Positions 22,358 to 31,302 of a stretch of 64,000 bases of DNA are shown here, piece after piece (the first letter of the stretch is position 1; the number at the start of each line of letters is the position of its first letter). The position numbers were made by a program, and so were the translations under genes. Location of the stretch: positions 62,001-126,000 of the forward strand of contig MAAQ01000005.1 of assembly GCA_002162685.1 (NCBI GenBank), in the 5' to 3' direction. Source of the stretch: Flavobacteriales bacterium 33_180_T64. GTDB lineage: Bacteria; Bacteroidota; Bacteroidia; Flavobacteriales; Flavobacteriaceae. Under the pieces are notes generated by a model. That model had not been told where the DNA came from, made no database searches, and was given only the letters and a program-made list of their open reading frames with translations.

Positions 22358-24532
22358 ATGAAAAAAATTACACTACTCCTACTTATTCTATTTACAACAG
22401 TATCAAACGCACAACACTCAGTAGCAAGAGATTGGAACGAAATGACGCTCACTGCAATTCGAGCCGATTTTGCGAGACCAACAGTCCATGCACGTAATTT
22501 ATTTCACTCGTCTGTGCTAATGTATGATGCTTGGGCTATTTTCGACTCCCAAGCGACAACGGTATTTCTAGGCAAAAATTTTGGTGGCTATAACTGTCCC
22601 TTTAATGGTATTGAGACACCAGCAAATATTGATGATGCGAGACATGAAATTATTAGTTATGCTGTGTATAGACTTCTCAACCATAGGTTTGAGAACTCAC
22701 CAGGTGGTACTGATTTACTTACTGAATTTAATACCCTATTTACGTCGTATGGCTATGATCCTAATGATACATCTATAGATTATAGTACAAATTCGTATGC
22801 TGCTTTAGGGAATTATATGGCCAGTGAAATGATAGCCTTTGGTTTACAAGATAATTCTAATGAACAAATTGGTTATACTAATGTGCTGTATACACCTTCC
22901 AATCCGGCATTAATATTAGAAAACTATTATGAAACCAATGATATTGATCCAGATAGATGGCAACCATTAGCGTTTGATGTGTTTGTTGATCAAAGTGGCA
23001 TTGAATATCCAGTTGATACTCCTGATTTTTTAAGTCCTGAATGGGGAAGTGTAACGCCTTTTTCGTTATCAACAGATGATTTACAAATCTTAAACAATGG
23101 CTTTGATAGTTATGTTTATAATGATCCTGGAGCTCCTATATACATTCAAAATTCTAATGAAGATGGAATTAGCGATCCTTATAAATGGCATTTTGCTTTG
23201 GTTGCATCATGGTCATCACATTTAGATCCTAACGATCCAACAATGATTGATATCTCACCGGCTTCTATTGGAAATTTTGATTTTGCTAATTTCCCTGAAA
23301 CATTTGAAGAATATCAAGCCTTTTACGATTTTACTAATGGTGGTGATGCTAGTACAGGCCATGCTTTAAATCCAAAAACAGGATCACCTTACGTTCCTCA
23401 ACTAGTGAAACGTTCTGATTATGCTAGAGTTCTAGCCGAATTTTGGGCAGATGGTCCAGATTCAGAAACGCCTCCTGGACATTGGTTTACAATTCTAAAT
23501 TATGTGAGTGATCATCCTGCGGTTGTAAAACAAATTGCTGGAATAGGCCCAATTGCAAGTGACTTAGAATGGGATGTAAAAGCCTATTTATCACTTGGTG
23601 GCGCTATGCATGACTCTGCTGTAGATATTTGGGGAATTAAAGGCTATTATGATTATTTGAGACCTATTTCTGCAATTCGGTATATGGCTGGAAAAGGCCA
23701 AAGTACCAATGCGAGTTTACCTAGTTATGATCCACATGGTTTGCCTCTTATTCCTGGACTTATAGAACTTATAACTGACACAGACCCTTTAAGTGGTGAT
23801 AGTAATGAAAATGTAGATCGCATAAAGATTATGGCTTGGAAAGGGCCCGATTTTATTGCCGATCCATTAACAGATACTGCTGGTGTAGATTGGATTATTG
23901 GCACCCATTGGTGGCCTTATCAACGCGGGACTTTCGTAACACCTCCTTTTGCAGGTTACTTATCTGGACATTCCACGTTTTCTCGTGCTGCAGCTGAAAT
24001 TTTAACACGACTTACAGGCGATCCATTTTTCCCTGATGGTATGGGAATCTTTGATATTGAGCAAAATAATTTTCTAGTATTTGAAGTTGGTCCAACAGAA
24101 AATTTAACCTTGCAATGGGCAACCTATCGTGATGCTTCAGACCAAACTAGTTTATCGCGTATTTGGGGAGGTATCCACCCTCCTATTGATGATATTGAAG
24201 GTCGTATTATTGGTGATAAAATTGGTAATGATGCGTTTAATTTGGCGATTCAGTATTTTGATAATACATTGAGTACAGCTACTTCTGAATTGGACAACGA
24301 CATTGTTCTATATCCTATTCCTTTTAAAAACCAGTTGCATATCAATACTAATGATATACAGTATAATACAGTAGATTTATTTAGTATAGATGGTAAATTA
24401 GTAATAAGTTACCTTCTAGAAAGTGGTCTTAATACTATAGATACAAAGGCATTAAACACAGGGATTTATTTTGCAAAATTTAAGAATCAAAATGATGCGA
24501 ATACAATTATTAAAAAAATTGTTAAATACTAG
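22358..24532 (+). CDS. Secreted vanadium-haloperoxidase-like PAP2 enzyme with T9SS sorting tail
   Basis: The start at 22358 gives a clean signal peptide (KKITLLLLILFTTVSNAQ). An upstream in-frame start would cross a terminator. The 724-residue product has the vanadate-binding motifs in order: K-G-Y-Y-D-Y-L-R-P, L-S-G-H-S-T-F and R-I-W-G-G-I-H-P-P-I-D-D. The last 75 residues (LYPIPFKNQLHINT, YFAKFKNQNDANTIIKKIVKY) are a type A sorting domain for the type IX secretion system. It may be a bromo- or iodoperoxidase or an acid phosphatase. Halide specificity cannot be read. Extracellular or surface-bound. Confidence 0.8.
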   Translation: MKKITLLLLILFTTVSNAQHSVARDWNEMTLTAIRADFARPTVHARNLFHSSVLMYDAWAIFDSQATTVFLGKNFGGYNCPFNGIETPANIDDARHEIISYAVYRLLNHRFENSPGGTDLLTEFNTLFTSYGYDPNDTSIDYSTNSYAALGNYMASEMIAFGLQDNSNEQIGYTNVLYTPSNPALILENYYETNDIDPDRWQPLAFDVFVDQSGIEYPVDTPDFLSPEWGSVTPFSLSTDDLQILNNGFDSYVYNDPGAPIYIQNSNEDGISDPYKWHFALVASWSSHLDPNDPTMIDISPASIGNFDFANFPETFEEYQAFYDFTNGGDASTGHALNPKTGSPYVPQLVKRSDYARVLAEFWADGPDSETPPGHWFTILNYVSDHPAVVKQIAGIGPIASDLEWDVKAYLSLGGAMHDSAVDIWGIKGYYDYLRPISAIRYMAGKGQSTNASLPSYDPHGLPLIPGLIELITDTDPLSGDSNENVDRIKIMAWKGPDFIADPLTDTAGVDWIIGTHWWPYQRGTFVTPPFAGYLSGHSTFSRAAAEILTRLTGDPFFPDGMGIFDIEQNNFLVFEVGPTENLTLQWATYRDASDQTSLSRIWGGIHPPIDDIEGRIIGDKIGNDAFNLAIQYFDNTLSTATSELDNDIVLYPIPFKNQLHINTNDIQYNTVDLFSIDGKLVISYLLESGLNTIDTKALNTGIYFAKFKNQNDANTIIKKIVKY

Positions 24533-24579
24533 TCTTATTAGGAGACATAAGCTAATTTTGCATCATAAAATTTAACGCC

Positions 24580-24873
24580 ATGATATCACTATTAAATAGC
24601 TTTAGAATTGTCGCATTATTAGAAGGCATATCTTATATTTTATTATTATTTATAGCAACACCACTAAGACACTTTGCTAACGAGCCTATGTATGTGAAAT
24701 TGTTAGGGATGCCACATGGAATATTATTTTTAATCTATATCGTTCTTGCAATAGTGGTTGGTCAATCCTTACAATGGGAAAAGAAAACATTAGCTATTGT
24801 TTTAATCGCTTCAGTACTTCCTTTTGGGACCTTTTATATTGAAAAAAAATATTTAAAAAATAAAGCCTCATGA
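24580..24873 (+). CDS. DUF3817 small membrane protein
   Basis: A 97-residue integral membrane protein with three helices. The conserved start SFRIVALLEGISYILLLFIA, the K-x-LGMPHGILF motif and a basic end fit DUF3817, a family of unknown function found in many bacteria. Its stop overlaps the start of the MscS gene by four bases (ATGA), so both are made from one transcript. Nothing shows a functional link to osmotic response beyond this coupling. Confidence 0.8.
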   Translation: MISLLNSFRIVALLEGISYILLLFIATPLRHFANEPMYVKLLGMPHGILFLIYIVLAIVVGQSLQWEKKTLAIVLIASVLPFGTFYIEKKYLKNKAS

Positions 24874-26108
24874 TGGATTTTCACCATGTATTATATGATT
24901 ATCTAATTTCGGTTGGCATGACAGATACGTCGTCTAAGTATCTTAATATGTTAGCATTACTTATTGCATTGCTTATTATTTGCTTCCTAATTGATTTTTT
25001 AATCCGGAAAATATTGGTGAGTACATTTAATAGATTCGCAAGTCGTTCGAAATCAAATTTTGATGATATTCTCGTAAAGAATAAAGTCCCAAGAAATATC
25101 GCTCATATTATTCCTTTACTAATTGCTATAGAGTTTATTCCAACGGTATTTTTTGATTTTCAGTATATAGAAAATATCATAGAAAAAGGACTTAAGGTTT
25201 TTGGTATTATCTTAACTCTTTGGATTGTAAGTAGCTTTTTAAACACCGTAAAAGATTATTTTAAAACATTAGCTCGTTTTAAAGACAAACCTATTGATAG
25301 CTACATCCAAGTCTTCATGATTTTTGCATGGCTATTAGGATTGTTTTCTGCGTTTGCAATAGTTACTGGCATTTCTTTTATGGAGTTTATCACTACTATA
25401 GGAGCAGCTTCAGCAGTCATTATTTTAGTATTTAGAGATACTATTCTTGGTTTTGTTGCGAGTATCCAAGTGTCTATAAATGATATGGTACGTATTGGTG
25501 ATTGGATTACTTTCGAGAAATATGGAGCCGATGGTGATGTGACCGAAATAAATTTGGCCACTGTAAAAGTTCAAAATTTTGATAAAACAATTACCACAAT
25601 TCCTACCTATGCATTAATATCAGACTCCTTTAAGAATTGGCGAGGGATGAGTCAATCTGGTGGTCGACGTATAAAACGCTCTATTATAATAAAGGCAGGA
25701 AGCATTAAGTATCTCGATGATAAAAGTATTGAACAATTAAAAGGAATCGAATTGATTAGTACTTATATAACGCAACGTCAAAAAGAAATTAACCAATTTA
25801 ATAACGATAATAAGGTCAATAAATCTGTCTTAATTAACGGACGAAACCTAACTAACCTTGGTGTATTCAGAAAATATATTCAAACTTATATTGAAAACCA
25901 TTCTGCAATCAATAAGGAAATGACAATTATGACACGTCAGTTAGCACCAACACCACAAGGTTTACCTTTAGAAATTTATTGTTTTAGTAATGACAAACGA
26001 TGGGAGAATTATGAATTTATCCTTTCAGATATTTTTGATCATGCCTTGGCTGCTGTTCCGTATTTTGATCTAGAAATTTATGAGCTTTCTACACCTATAA
26101 TAACATAA
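24870..26108 (+). CDS. MscS-family mechanosensitive ion channel
   Basis: A 412-residue protein with four or five membrane helices in the first 200 residues. The pore-lining helix and beta domain are recognisable: FITTIGAASAVIILVFRDTILGF, then NDMVRIGDWITFEKYGADGDVTEINLATVKVQNFDKTITTIPTYALI, which is the conserved MscS core (GDWI, G.V..I.L..T.I...D). The C-terminal cytoplasmic vestibule follows. Role: release of solutes under osmotic downshock, inner membrane. Co-translated with the DUF3817 gene. Confidence 0.85.
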   Translation: MMDFHHVLYDYLISVGMTDTSSKYLNMLALLIALLIICFLIDFLIRKILVSTFNRFASRSKSNFDDILVKNKVPRNIAHIIPLLIAIEFIPTVFFDFQYIENIIEKGLKVFGIILTLWIVSSFLNTVKDYFKTLARFKDKPIDSYIQVFMIFAWLLGLFSAFAIVTGISFMEFITTIGAASAVIILVFRDTILGFVASIQVSINDMVRIGDWITFEKYGADGDVTEINLATVKVQNFDKTITTIPTYALISDSFKNWRGMSQSGGRRIKRSIIIKAGSIKYLDDKSIEQLKGIELISTYITQRQKEINQFNNDNKVNKSVLINGRNLTNLGVFRKYIQTYIENHSAINKEMTIMTRQLAPTPQGLPLEIYCFSNDKRWENYEFILSDIFDHALAAVPYFDLEIYELSTPIIT

Positions 26109-26115
26109 GTAGTTA

Positions 26116-26505
26116 TTAGTCTTTTAAGCGGTCTTTTATAAATTCTACTTTTGTTTTTCCGTGTGGCGCTGGCTTACCATTTTCTCCTAGATTAACCATA
26201 ATAATATTATCAACCGTAAGTATCGTTTCTCTAGTCATTTTGTTTCGAACTTCACATTTCATAGTTAAAGACGAACGACCAAACTTAATAACTTCTATAC
26301 CTATTTCAATAATATCGCCTTGTCGTGCAGAAGCCATAAAATTGATTTCAGATATATATTTGGTCACAATTTTATTGTTTTCTAATTGTATCACAGTATA
26401 CAAGGCAACTTCTTCATCTATCCATGCTAAAAGTTGACCTCCAAATAAGGTTTGATTAGGATTTAAATCTTCTGGCTTTACCCATTTACGTGTGTGGAAT
26501 CTCAT
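26116..26505 (-). CDS. Acyl-CoA thioesterase, hotdog fold
   Basis: A 129-residue protein of the YciA/ACOT type. NQTLFGGQLLAWIDEEVALYTV contains the catalytic-helix motif with the acidic residue, and FMASARQGDIIEIGIEVIKFGRSSLTM is the second half of the hotdog. It hydrolyses acyl-CoA thioesters in the cytoplasm, and chain-length preference cannot be told. It converges on the MscS gene with 7 bases between stops. Confidence 0.8.
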   Translation of the reverse strand: MRFHTRKWVKPEDLNPNQTLFGGQLLAWIDEEVALYTVIQLENNKIVTKYISEINFMASARQGDIIEIGIEVIKFGRSSLTMKCEVRNKMTRETILTVDNIIMVNLGENGKPAPHGKTKVEFIKDRLKD

Positions 26506-26580
26506 ATTACAATAAGTATTTTTTGCAGGTATTTATTTCATCTTTTAATAAGAGTACTAATAAAGACATGTAATCGTCTA

Positions 26581-27204
26581 TTAAAAATCAATAGCTTTTA
26601 ATTTCTTTTTTAAAGCTTTATTTTTTCCGCCAACAATAAGGTATGCATGCGAAGAACGCGTAAAACCACCTGACCAATGAGTTGATGTATAATTTAATAT
26701 TTCAATACCATAATCGTTATCATATCTCTTATCTATTCTACAGTTAGCACAATTATAAATACCATCATAAGAATAACGTTTATATTGATATCCAGAATTT
26801 TTACTCTTTCTAACCACTTTCATGTCAACATAATTATACGTATCCAAAACAGTAAATTCGACAAAGGTCATGCCAACATAAACGTATGTGCAAATCCCTT
26901 TAGTAAATTTTAGGATTACTTTAAATTCACTCGTATCATTATTGCCTTTTGGCACGTAGGTTATAAATTTGTTCTTATTTTTATAAGCACAAGCCCAACT
27001 CTTTCCTATTTTTTTTGAAACATTAAAGCATTCTTCATATGGAGTACCTAAGTATCCAAGAAACTCATTGTATTCATAGAAAGTTACATGTGTCTTATCG
27101 TATTTTTCTTGAGCATGTCCTTGTGAAAAACTAAGAAAAAGGATTGTAATAAACAGCAAATGAAAAAAAACATTTCCTGAATAATTGATTTTAAGGGCTT
27201 TCAT
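26581..27204 (-). CDS. Exported protein of unknown function
   Basis: A 207-residue protein with a signal peptide (FFHLLFITILFLSFSQGHAQ) and a beta-rich mature chain containing six or so cysteines (ECFN, WACAY, GICTYV, YNCANCRI), enough for disulphides in the periplasm. No domain is recognised. It has about 75 bases to the thioesterase and 160 to the DUF72 gene, so it is probably transcribed alone. Confidence 0.55.
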   Translation of the reverse strand: MKALKINYSGNVFFHLLFITILFLSFSQGHAQEKYDKTHVTFYEYNEFLGYLGTPYEECFNVSKKIGKSWACAYKNKNKFITYVPKGNNDTSEFKVILKFTKGICTYVYVGMTFVEFTVLDTYNYVDMKVVRKSKNSGYQYKRYSYDGIYNCANCRIDKRYDNDYGIEILNYTSTHWSGGFTRSSHAYLIVGGKNKALKKKLKAIDF

Positions 27205-27364
27205 AGGGTAGATTGATTCTCGTTAATGATTATATTACTTCTATATAAAGCAAGCAACTAATACTGATGTTGACGAATATAATTAATTTTTATAAAATAT
27301 GAACTCATCATAAACATCCATTTTAATATGAAGTATAGTTTTTCTTTTTATTCTTTATCAAAAC

Positions 27365-28267
27365 TTAAAAGCTTTTAAATAAATTTGGTTGTGAATTTTC
27401 ATCTTCATTTGGAACTTTCAAATTATACTCCAATTCAGAATTTAGTTTTTTAATAAAATAAGCCGCTAATAAAGGAGATTCTTTTTCAATGTTTTGATGA
27501 ATAAAGAAATCAATCTCTTTAACCCCTTGCGCCTTCCATTCTTTTATTCTAACAACCCAATCATCTAATCGTGCATAATCGCTTTCATGGTTGGCACCAA
27601 CATAACGAACAAAAGCTGTTGCATTCGTTAGTCTCATATGCATTAAATCTCTTCTTCCGGCTGTATCAACAATAACATTCGATATATTATTTTGCTCTAA
27701 TAAATCATATAACTGATTCGCAACGGCTTCATCATTATACCAATTAGTATGTCTAAATTCTATAGCCAGATCAATTTCTTTAGGCCACTGCTCTACAAAA
27801 TGCACAACCCGATTAAAATCTTTAGGCGCAAAATTCGAATGCATTTGTAGAAAAATGGTTCCTAGTTTTTCTTTTAAATGAATGGCATTAGTCAAATAAT
27901 CATCAACAACTGCATTTACTTCGTTTAAACGTTTCCAGTGGCTAATCTCTTGATTTAACTTCGGAAAAAACTTAAACCCATCTGGCGTTTTATCGTACCA
28001 TTTTGAAAATTGTTCAGCAGAAAAAATTCTGTAAAAAGTAGCATTAAGTTCAATTGAATTAAACTGATTAGAATAATACCCCAATTCATCTTTAGTTCCT
28101 CTAGGATAAAATCCTTTTAAATCTGCTTTATTCCATTTAGCACATCCAACATAAATTTCTGGAATGTTATCATCTTTCACTTTTTCTAAAACACGAGCAG
28201 TATCGATATGATCTTGCGGTAAGCTTAAATCTACATCTTTAGGATTATCTACACGTCCAAATTTCAT
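27365..28267 (-). CDS. DUF72 (YecE-like) protein
   Basis: A 300-residue TIM-barrel-like protein of the DUF72 family. Recognisable segments are YVGCAKWNKADLKGFYPRG, YSNQFNSIELNATFYR (E.N.TFY signature), FKFFPKLNQEISHWKRL, LGTIFLQMHSNF, and LAIEFRHTNWYND. The family is widespread and its function is not settled. Start chosen at the ATG with N-terminal KFGRVDNPKDVDLSLP. A -7-type box precedes it. Confidence 0.8.
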   Translation of the reverse strand: MKFGRVDNPKDVDLSLPQDHIDTARVLEKVKDDNIPEIYVGCAKWNKADLKGFYPRGTKDELGYYSNQFNSIELNATFYRIFSAEQFSKWYDKTPDGFKFFPKLNQEISHWKRLNEVNAVVDDYLTNAIHLKEKLGTIFLQMHSNFAPKDFNRVVHFVEQWPKEIDLAIEFRHTNWYNDEAVANQLYDLLEQNNISNVIVDTAGRRDLMHMRLTNATAFVRYVGANHESDYARLDDWVVRIKEWKAQGVKEIDFFIHQNIEKESPLLAAYFIKKLNSELEYNLKVPNEDENSQPNLFKSF

Positions 28268-28280
28268 GGTTTAGTTTTTA

Positions 28281-28288
28281 TCAAAGGT
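28281..28288 (-). promoter_or_regulatory. Candidate -7 box of the DUF72 gene
   Basis: On the minus strand TACCTTTG fits TAnnTTTG, 13 bases before the ATG. No matching -33 TTG was seen. Confidence 0.35.
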
Positions 28289-28407
28289 AAAAGAATATAA
28301 AACGTGATGGCGCTATATCACATTAGAAAATTCAATGAAATTATTGGACTTTCAAATAGAATTATAAGAATAACAAAATTTTAACAATACGGATTCAAAA
28401 AAATGTT

Positions 28408-28415
28408 TAATTTTG
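28408..28415 (+). promoter_or_regulatory. Candidate -7 box of the TetR gene
   Basis: TAATTTTG overlaps the first four bases of the operator palindrome, so repressor binding would block RNA polymerase. Confidence 0.45.
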
Positions 28416-28431
28416 AAACGTTCATTTCAAA
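28412..28431. promoter_or_regulatory. TetR operator 1, in front of the regulator gene
   Basis: Palindrome TTTGAAA, six bases, TTTCAAA. The same palindrome, with slightly longer arms, precedes the SDR gene at 29034. The two copies in front of adjacent regulator and target genes mark it as the TetR binding site. Confidence 0.7.
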
Positions 28432-28436
28432 TAGAT

Positions 28437-29018
28437 ATGCCGAAAGTAGAAACATTTAATCGAGAATTAGTTATTAAGCACGCTACAGGAGTCTTTCATG
28501 ATAAAGGCTATAATGCGGCTTCAATGCAAGATTTAGTAGATGCAACAGGATTAAATAGATCAAGTATATATAATTCATTTGGTTCTAAATTAGATTTGTT
28601 TTTATTGTGCTTAAAATCTTATCAATATGGTTTTCATAAAAAAACAACAGCGGTTTTATTAGATGCAGATAATGCAATTAATGCAATTGAGTCATTGTTT
28701 TATATGTATATGGATATCATGTTAAAAGATAATAACGATAGAGGTTGCCTAATAACCAACTGTGTATCTGAAATGGCTAATCATGATGAGAAAATCACTT
28801 CTTTTTTAAAGCAAAATCAAAGTAGTATGCTTGATTTTATGGAAGCTTTAGTAAAAAAGGGACAGCTTAATAATAATATCAACACTAATAAAACAGCAAA
28901 TGAATATGCCTTGTACTTATTTAGTTCTTTACAAGGGTTTAGAATGACTGGAATTTTAGTTCAAAATAAAAAACATTTAACTAGTATTATAAAAACGATA
29001 TTACAAACATTAAATTAA
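28437..29018 (+). CDS. TetR/AcrR-family transcriptional regulator
   Basis: A 193-residue regulator from the ATG at 28437. The longer reading from a TTG at 28413 would start inside the operator, so I reject it. The N-terminal helix-turn-helix spans about residues 20-50 (SMQDLVDATGLNRSSIYNSFGSK, a near-consensus TetR HTH). The C-terminal ligand domain is helical (DNAINAIESLFYMYMDIM; RGCLITNCVSEMAN). It resembles regulators of SDR or multidrug genes that respond to electrophiles. It probably represses itself and the following SDR gene. Confidence 0.85.
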   Translation: MPKVETFNRELVIKHATGVFHDKGYNAASMQDLVDATGLNRSSIYNSFGSKLDLFLLCLKSYQYGFHKKTTAVLLDADNAINAIESLFYMYMDIMLKDNNDRGCLITNCVSEMANHDEKITSFLKQNQSSMLDFMEALVKKGQLNNNINTNKTANEYALYLFSSLQGFRMTGILVQNKKHLTSIIKTILQTLN

Positions 29019-29033
29019 TTTTTTTTAACTCAA

Positions 29034-29053
29034 TTTGAAACGATTGTTTCAAA
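29034..29053. promoter_or_regulatory. TetR operator 2, in front of the SDR gene
   Basis: TTTGAAAC, four bases, GTTTCAAA: an 8+8 palindrome 14 bases before the SDR ATG. Stronger match than operator 1. Confidence 0.7.
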
Positions 29054-29067
29054 TAAAAACAAACAAC

Positions 29068-29817
29068 ATGAATAAATTACATAACAAAGTCGCTGTAATA
29101 ACTGGCGCAAATAGTGGAATTGGTTTAGCTACAGCTAAATTATATTTAAAAGAAGGTGCTAAAGTCGTTTTAGCAGGGAGACGTCAAGAAGCATTAGATC
29201 AAATTGCTAATGAACTTGAAGGTGAATTTATCACAGTAAAAGCAGATGTATCAATAGCTGATGATAATAAGAGATTAATACAAGAAGCTACTGCAGCATT
29301 TGGATCAATAGATATTTTATTTCTAAATGCAGGAATAGCTCCTGTTGCACCAACAACAGATATTACAGAAGCACATTATGATGAGATTTTTAATACCAAT
29401 GTAAAAGGACCAATTTTAGCAACAAAAGAAGCATTACCACATTTAAATGATGGTGGAACAATATTGTTTACGAGTTCTATTGTAAACCAAAAAGGATTTG
29501 ATGGTTTAGGTGTGTACTCTGCTAGTAAAGGCGCACTCAGATCTTTTGCACGAGTACTAACTTCTGAAGTGAAATCAAGAGGTATTAGAGTTAACTCTAT
29601 AGCGCCAGGGCCAATAGATACACCTATTTATGGAAAAATGGGACTTCCCGAAGCAGTTGTTGAAGAAATGGGGAAAGGTTTTGCTCAACAAGTCCCTTTA
29701 GCACGTTTTGGAACTTCTGAAGAAATTGCAAAAACAGCCTTGTTTTTAGCATCAGAAGACGCCTCTTATATTAATGGTATCGAACTTGAAGTAGATGGCG
29801 GTTTAAGCCAGATATAA
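29068..29817 (+). CDS. Short-chain dehydrogenase/reductase under TetR control
   Basis: A 249-residue classical SDR from the ATG at 29068. The earlier TTG at 29035 lies inside the operator. Residues: T12-G-x3-G-x-G nucleotide loop, Asn-Ala-Gly at 87-89, Ser136/137, and Y150-S-A-S-K154. Followed by VNSIAPGPIDTPI and the C-terminal YINGIELEVDGG. It reduces a carbonyl with NAD(P)H. The substrate is unknown, perhaps a toxic aldehyde or quinone since it is TetR-regulated. Ends before a strong terminator. Confidence 0.85.
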   Translation: MNKLHNKVAVITGANSGIGLATAKLYLKEGAKVVLAGRRQEALDQIANELEGEFITVKADVSIADDNKRLIQEATAAFGSIDILFLNAGIAPVAPTTDITEAHYDEIFNTNVKGPILATKEALPHLNDGGTILFTSSIVNQKGFDGLGVYSASKGALRSFARVLTSEVKSRGIRVNSIAPGPIDTPIYGKMGLPEAVVEEMGKGFAQQVPLARFGTSEEIAKTALFLASEDASYINGIELEVDGGLSQI

Positions 29818-29837
29818 ATTATAAATAGTTCATAATC

Positions 29838-29871
29838 AAAAAGGCATAATGATTTCTCATTATGCCTTTTT
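29838..29871. terminator. Strong intrinsic terminator after the SDR gene
   Basis: Fifteen-base perfect stem AAAAAGGCATAATGA/TCATTATGCCTTTTT with loop TTTC and T-run. Confidence 0.9.
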
Positions 29872-29952
29872 GTTAATAACAACGTTGACAACATATAAAA
29901 CACACAAAAAATCGCTTTTACTTTATGTCTATATTTAGTAAAATTTAAAGCC

Positions 29953-30369
29953 ATGAATGATCGATCTACGAACCTTAAATCAATACGTCCTACCATCGTT
30001 TCTGCTCAAGTAAATGATACGATGACTTCAGATGAATGCTTTCAAAATGCAACTTTGAGGCCCATTATTAAAATGCAAAACCATTTGTTGATTGTAGTTT
30101 TTAAAAACTATATCGTTAAACGAAAAAATGTGTTTTATGAGTTATCATTACCAAAACAATTGGCTTATATTGAAAATGCTATCCAAAAAGATATGAAGTT
30201 TCGAAATTCTTTAAAAGGAATGATTATTGGTCAATTTACTGTAGAAGAATACGAAGCTTATATTCAAAACTCTTCGGCATTAAATAAACGTATGATGAGT
30301 ATTGTTAAAGAGCGTTTGCTGAGTAACATTCAATTATTCTCTCAGTCCTTATTTGCTAAAGCGATCTAA
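29953..30369 (+). CDS. Conserved flavobacterial protein of unknown function
   Basis: A 138-residue soluble protein with an N-terminal polar part (DRSTNLKSIRPTIVSAQVND, SDECFQNATLRPII), a hydrophobic strand (LLIVVFKNYI) and a helical C-terminus (YIENAIQKDMKFRNSLKGMI, LNKRMMSIVKERLL). I recall very similar proteins throughout Flavobacteriaceae, sometimes loosely labelled glyoxalase, but I see no glyoxalase motif. It converges on the DUF2461 gene with only 3 bases between stops. Confidence 0.65.
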   Translation: MNDRSTNLKSIRPTIVSAQVNDTMTSDECFQNATLRPIIKMQNHLLIVVFKNYIVKRKNVFYELSLPKQLAYIENAIQKDMKFRNSLKGMIIGQFTVEEYEAYIQNSSALNKRMMSIVKERLLSNIQLFSQSLFAKAI

Positions 30370-30372
30370 AAA

Positions 30373-31053
30373 CTAAATGATAGATTCTCCATTTAGATTT
30401 GAAGTAAGGACATCACTCATATAATCAAAAAAGGGTCTAACTGTTTTAAATGAGGCATTAACATCATCAATAAAGTTATCACTTACAACGGCTTTGTCTG
30501 TATACTTTTTAGTGAAAATATACTGCTTCTTTCTAATTAAATCAATTGCCGGATGCGTTTTGTCAAAATCTCTTGGTGCAGTTTTTAATTCATCTCCAAC
30601 AAAATCTCCCCAAACAGATTTAAATTTATGATCAGTAACAATACCTCGAATTTCGTTATCATCTTGTTCAAACTCACGACGTATTCTTAATAAATCATCT
30701 TTATTGGGCTCCCAAAATCCTGTCGCAATAAAGGATTCATTATTTGGTTGTATATGAACATAGTAACCACCTCTTAGTTCTGGTTTTTTTCTATGGAAAG
30801 AACCACCAAAATGTGTTTTATAGGGTAATTTGTTTTTTGAAAAACGGACATCCCTATAAATTCTGAATAATTTAAAATTATCAACGACATCATGATTATT
30901 TAAGGATTCATAAATATATTTATAAGCTTCTTTCGCTTTTGCTTCATTACTTTTAAATTCTTTTTTATGCTCGTTAAACCAATCTCTATCATTATTCTTT
31001 TCTAATTGATTAAAAAAATCTAGAATCTCTTTTGAGAATTTTGGGTTTGCCAT
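30373..31053 (-). CDS. DUF2461 family protein
   Basis: A 226-residue protein of the DUF2461 (TIGR02453-like) family: FFNQLEKNNDRDWFNEHKKEF near the N-terminus, then FRIYRDVRFSKNKLPYKTHFG and GGYYVHIQPNNESFIATGFWEP, ordered as in the family. The function is not known. The many conserved aromatic and basic residues suggest ligand binding. Single gene. Confidence 0.85.
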   Translation of the reverse strand: MANPKFSKEILDFFNQLEKNNDRDWFNEHKKEFKSNEAKAKEAYKYIYESLNNHDVVDNFKLFRIYRDVRFSKNKLPYKTHFGGSFHRKKPELRGGYYVHIQPNNESFIATGFWEPNKDDLLRIRREFEQDDNEIRGIVTDHKFKSVWGDFVGDELKTAPRDFDKTHPAIDLIRKKQYIFTKKYTDKAVVSDNFIDDVNASFKTVRPFFDYMSDVLTSNLNGESII

Positions 31054-31196
31054 TTTTATGTTTTTTTTCAGTTTAAAAATACAAAAAAAGTTCAGATTAT
31101 ACGTGACAAGTAAATTAGAATAGAAAACAAATTGGGTGATTTTTTTTAATCTATAGTAGATCTCTATATTTCAATTACTTTTAACTATCTAAAAGC

Positions 31197-31228
31197 TTGA
31201 TTTAAAGCATTTACTATATTTACTTTTG
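31197..31228 (+). promoter_or_regulatory. Promoter of the 74-residue gene
   Basis: TTG at 31197, 21 bases, then TACTTTTG (31221-31228), fitting the Bacteroidota -33/-7 pattern. Transcription would start near 31235, leaving a leader of nearly 70 bases. Confidence 0.5.
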
Positions 31229-31302
31229 AAAAATAAATAAATCACTTGCATATTGCTATTTTTTTTACTAATATGCGTGACTATTACTACAAATAACTAT
31301 AC

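Noticed and set aside
28413-28436. TTG start for the TetR gene
   Set aside because: The codon lies inside the operator palindrome and the -7 box. The ATG at 28437 fits family length.
29035-29067. TTG start for the SDR gene
   Set aside because: It lies inside operator 2. The ATG at 29068 gives the normal SDR N-terminus.
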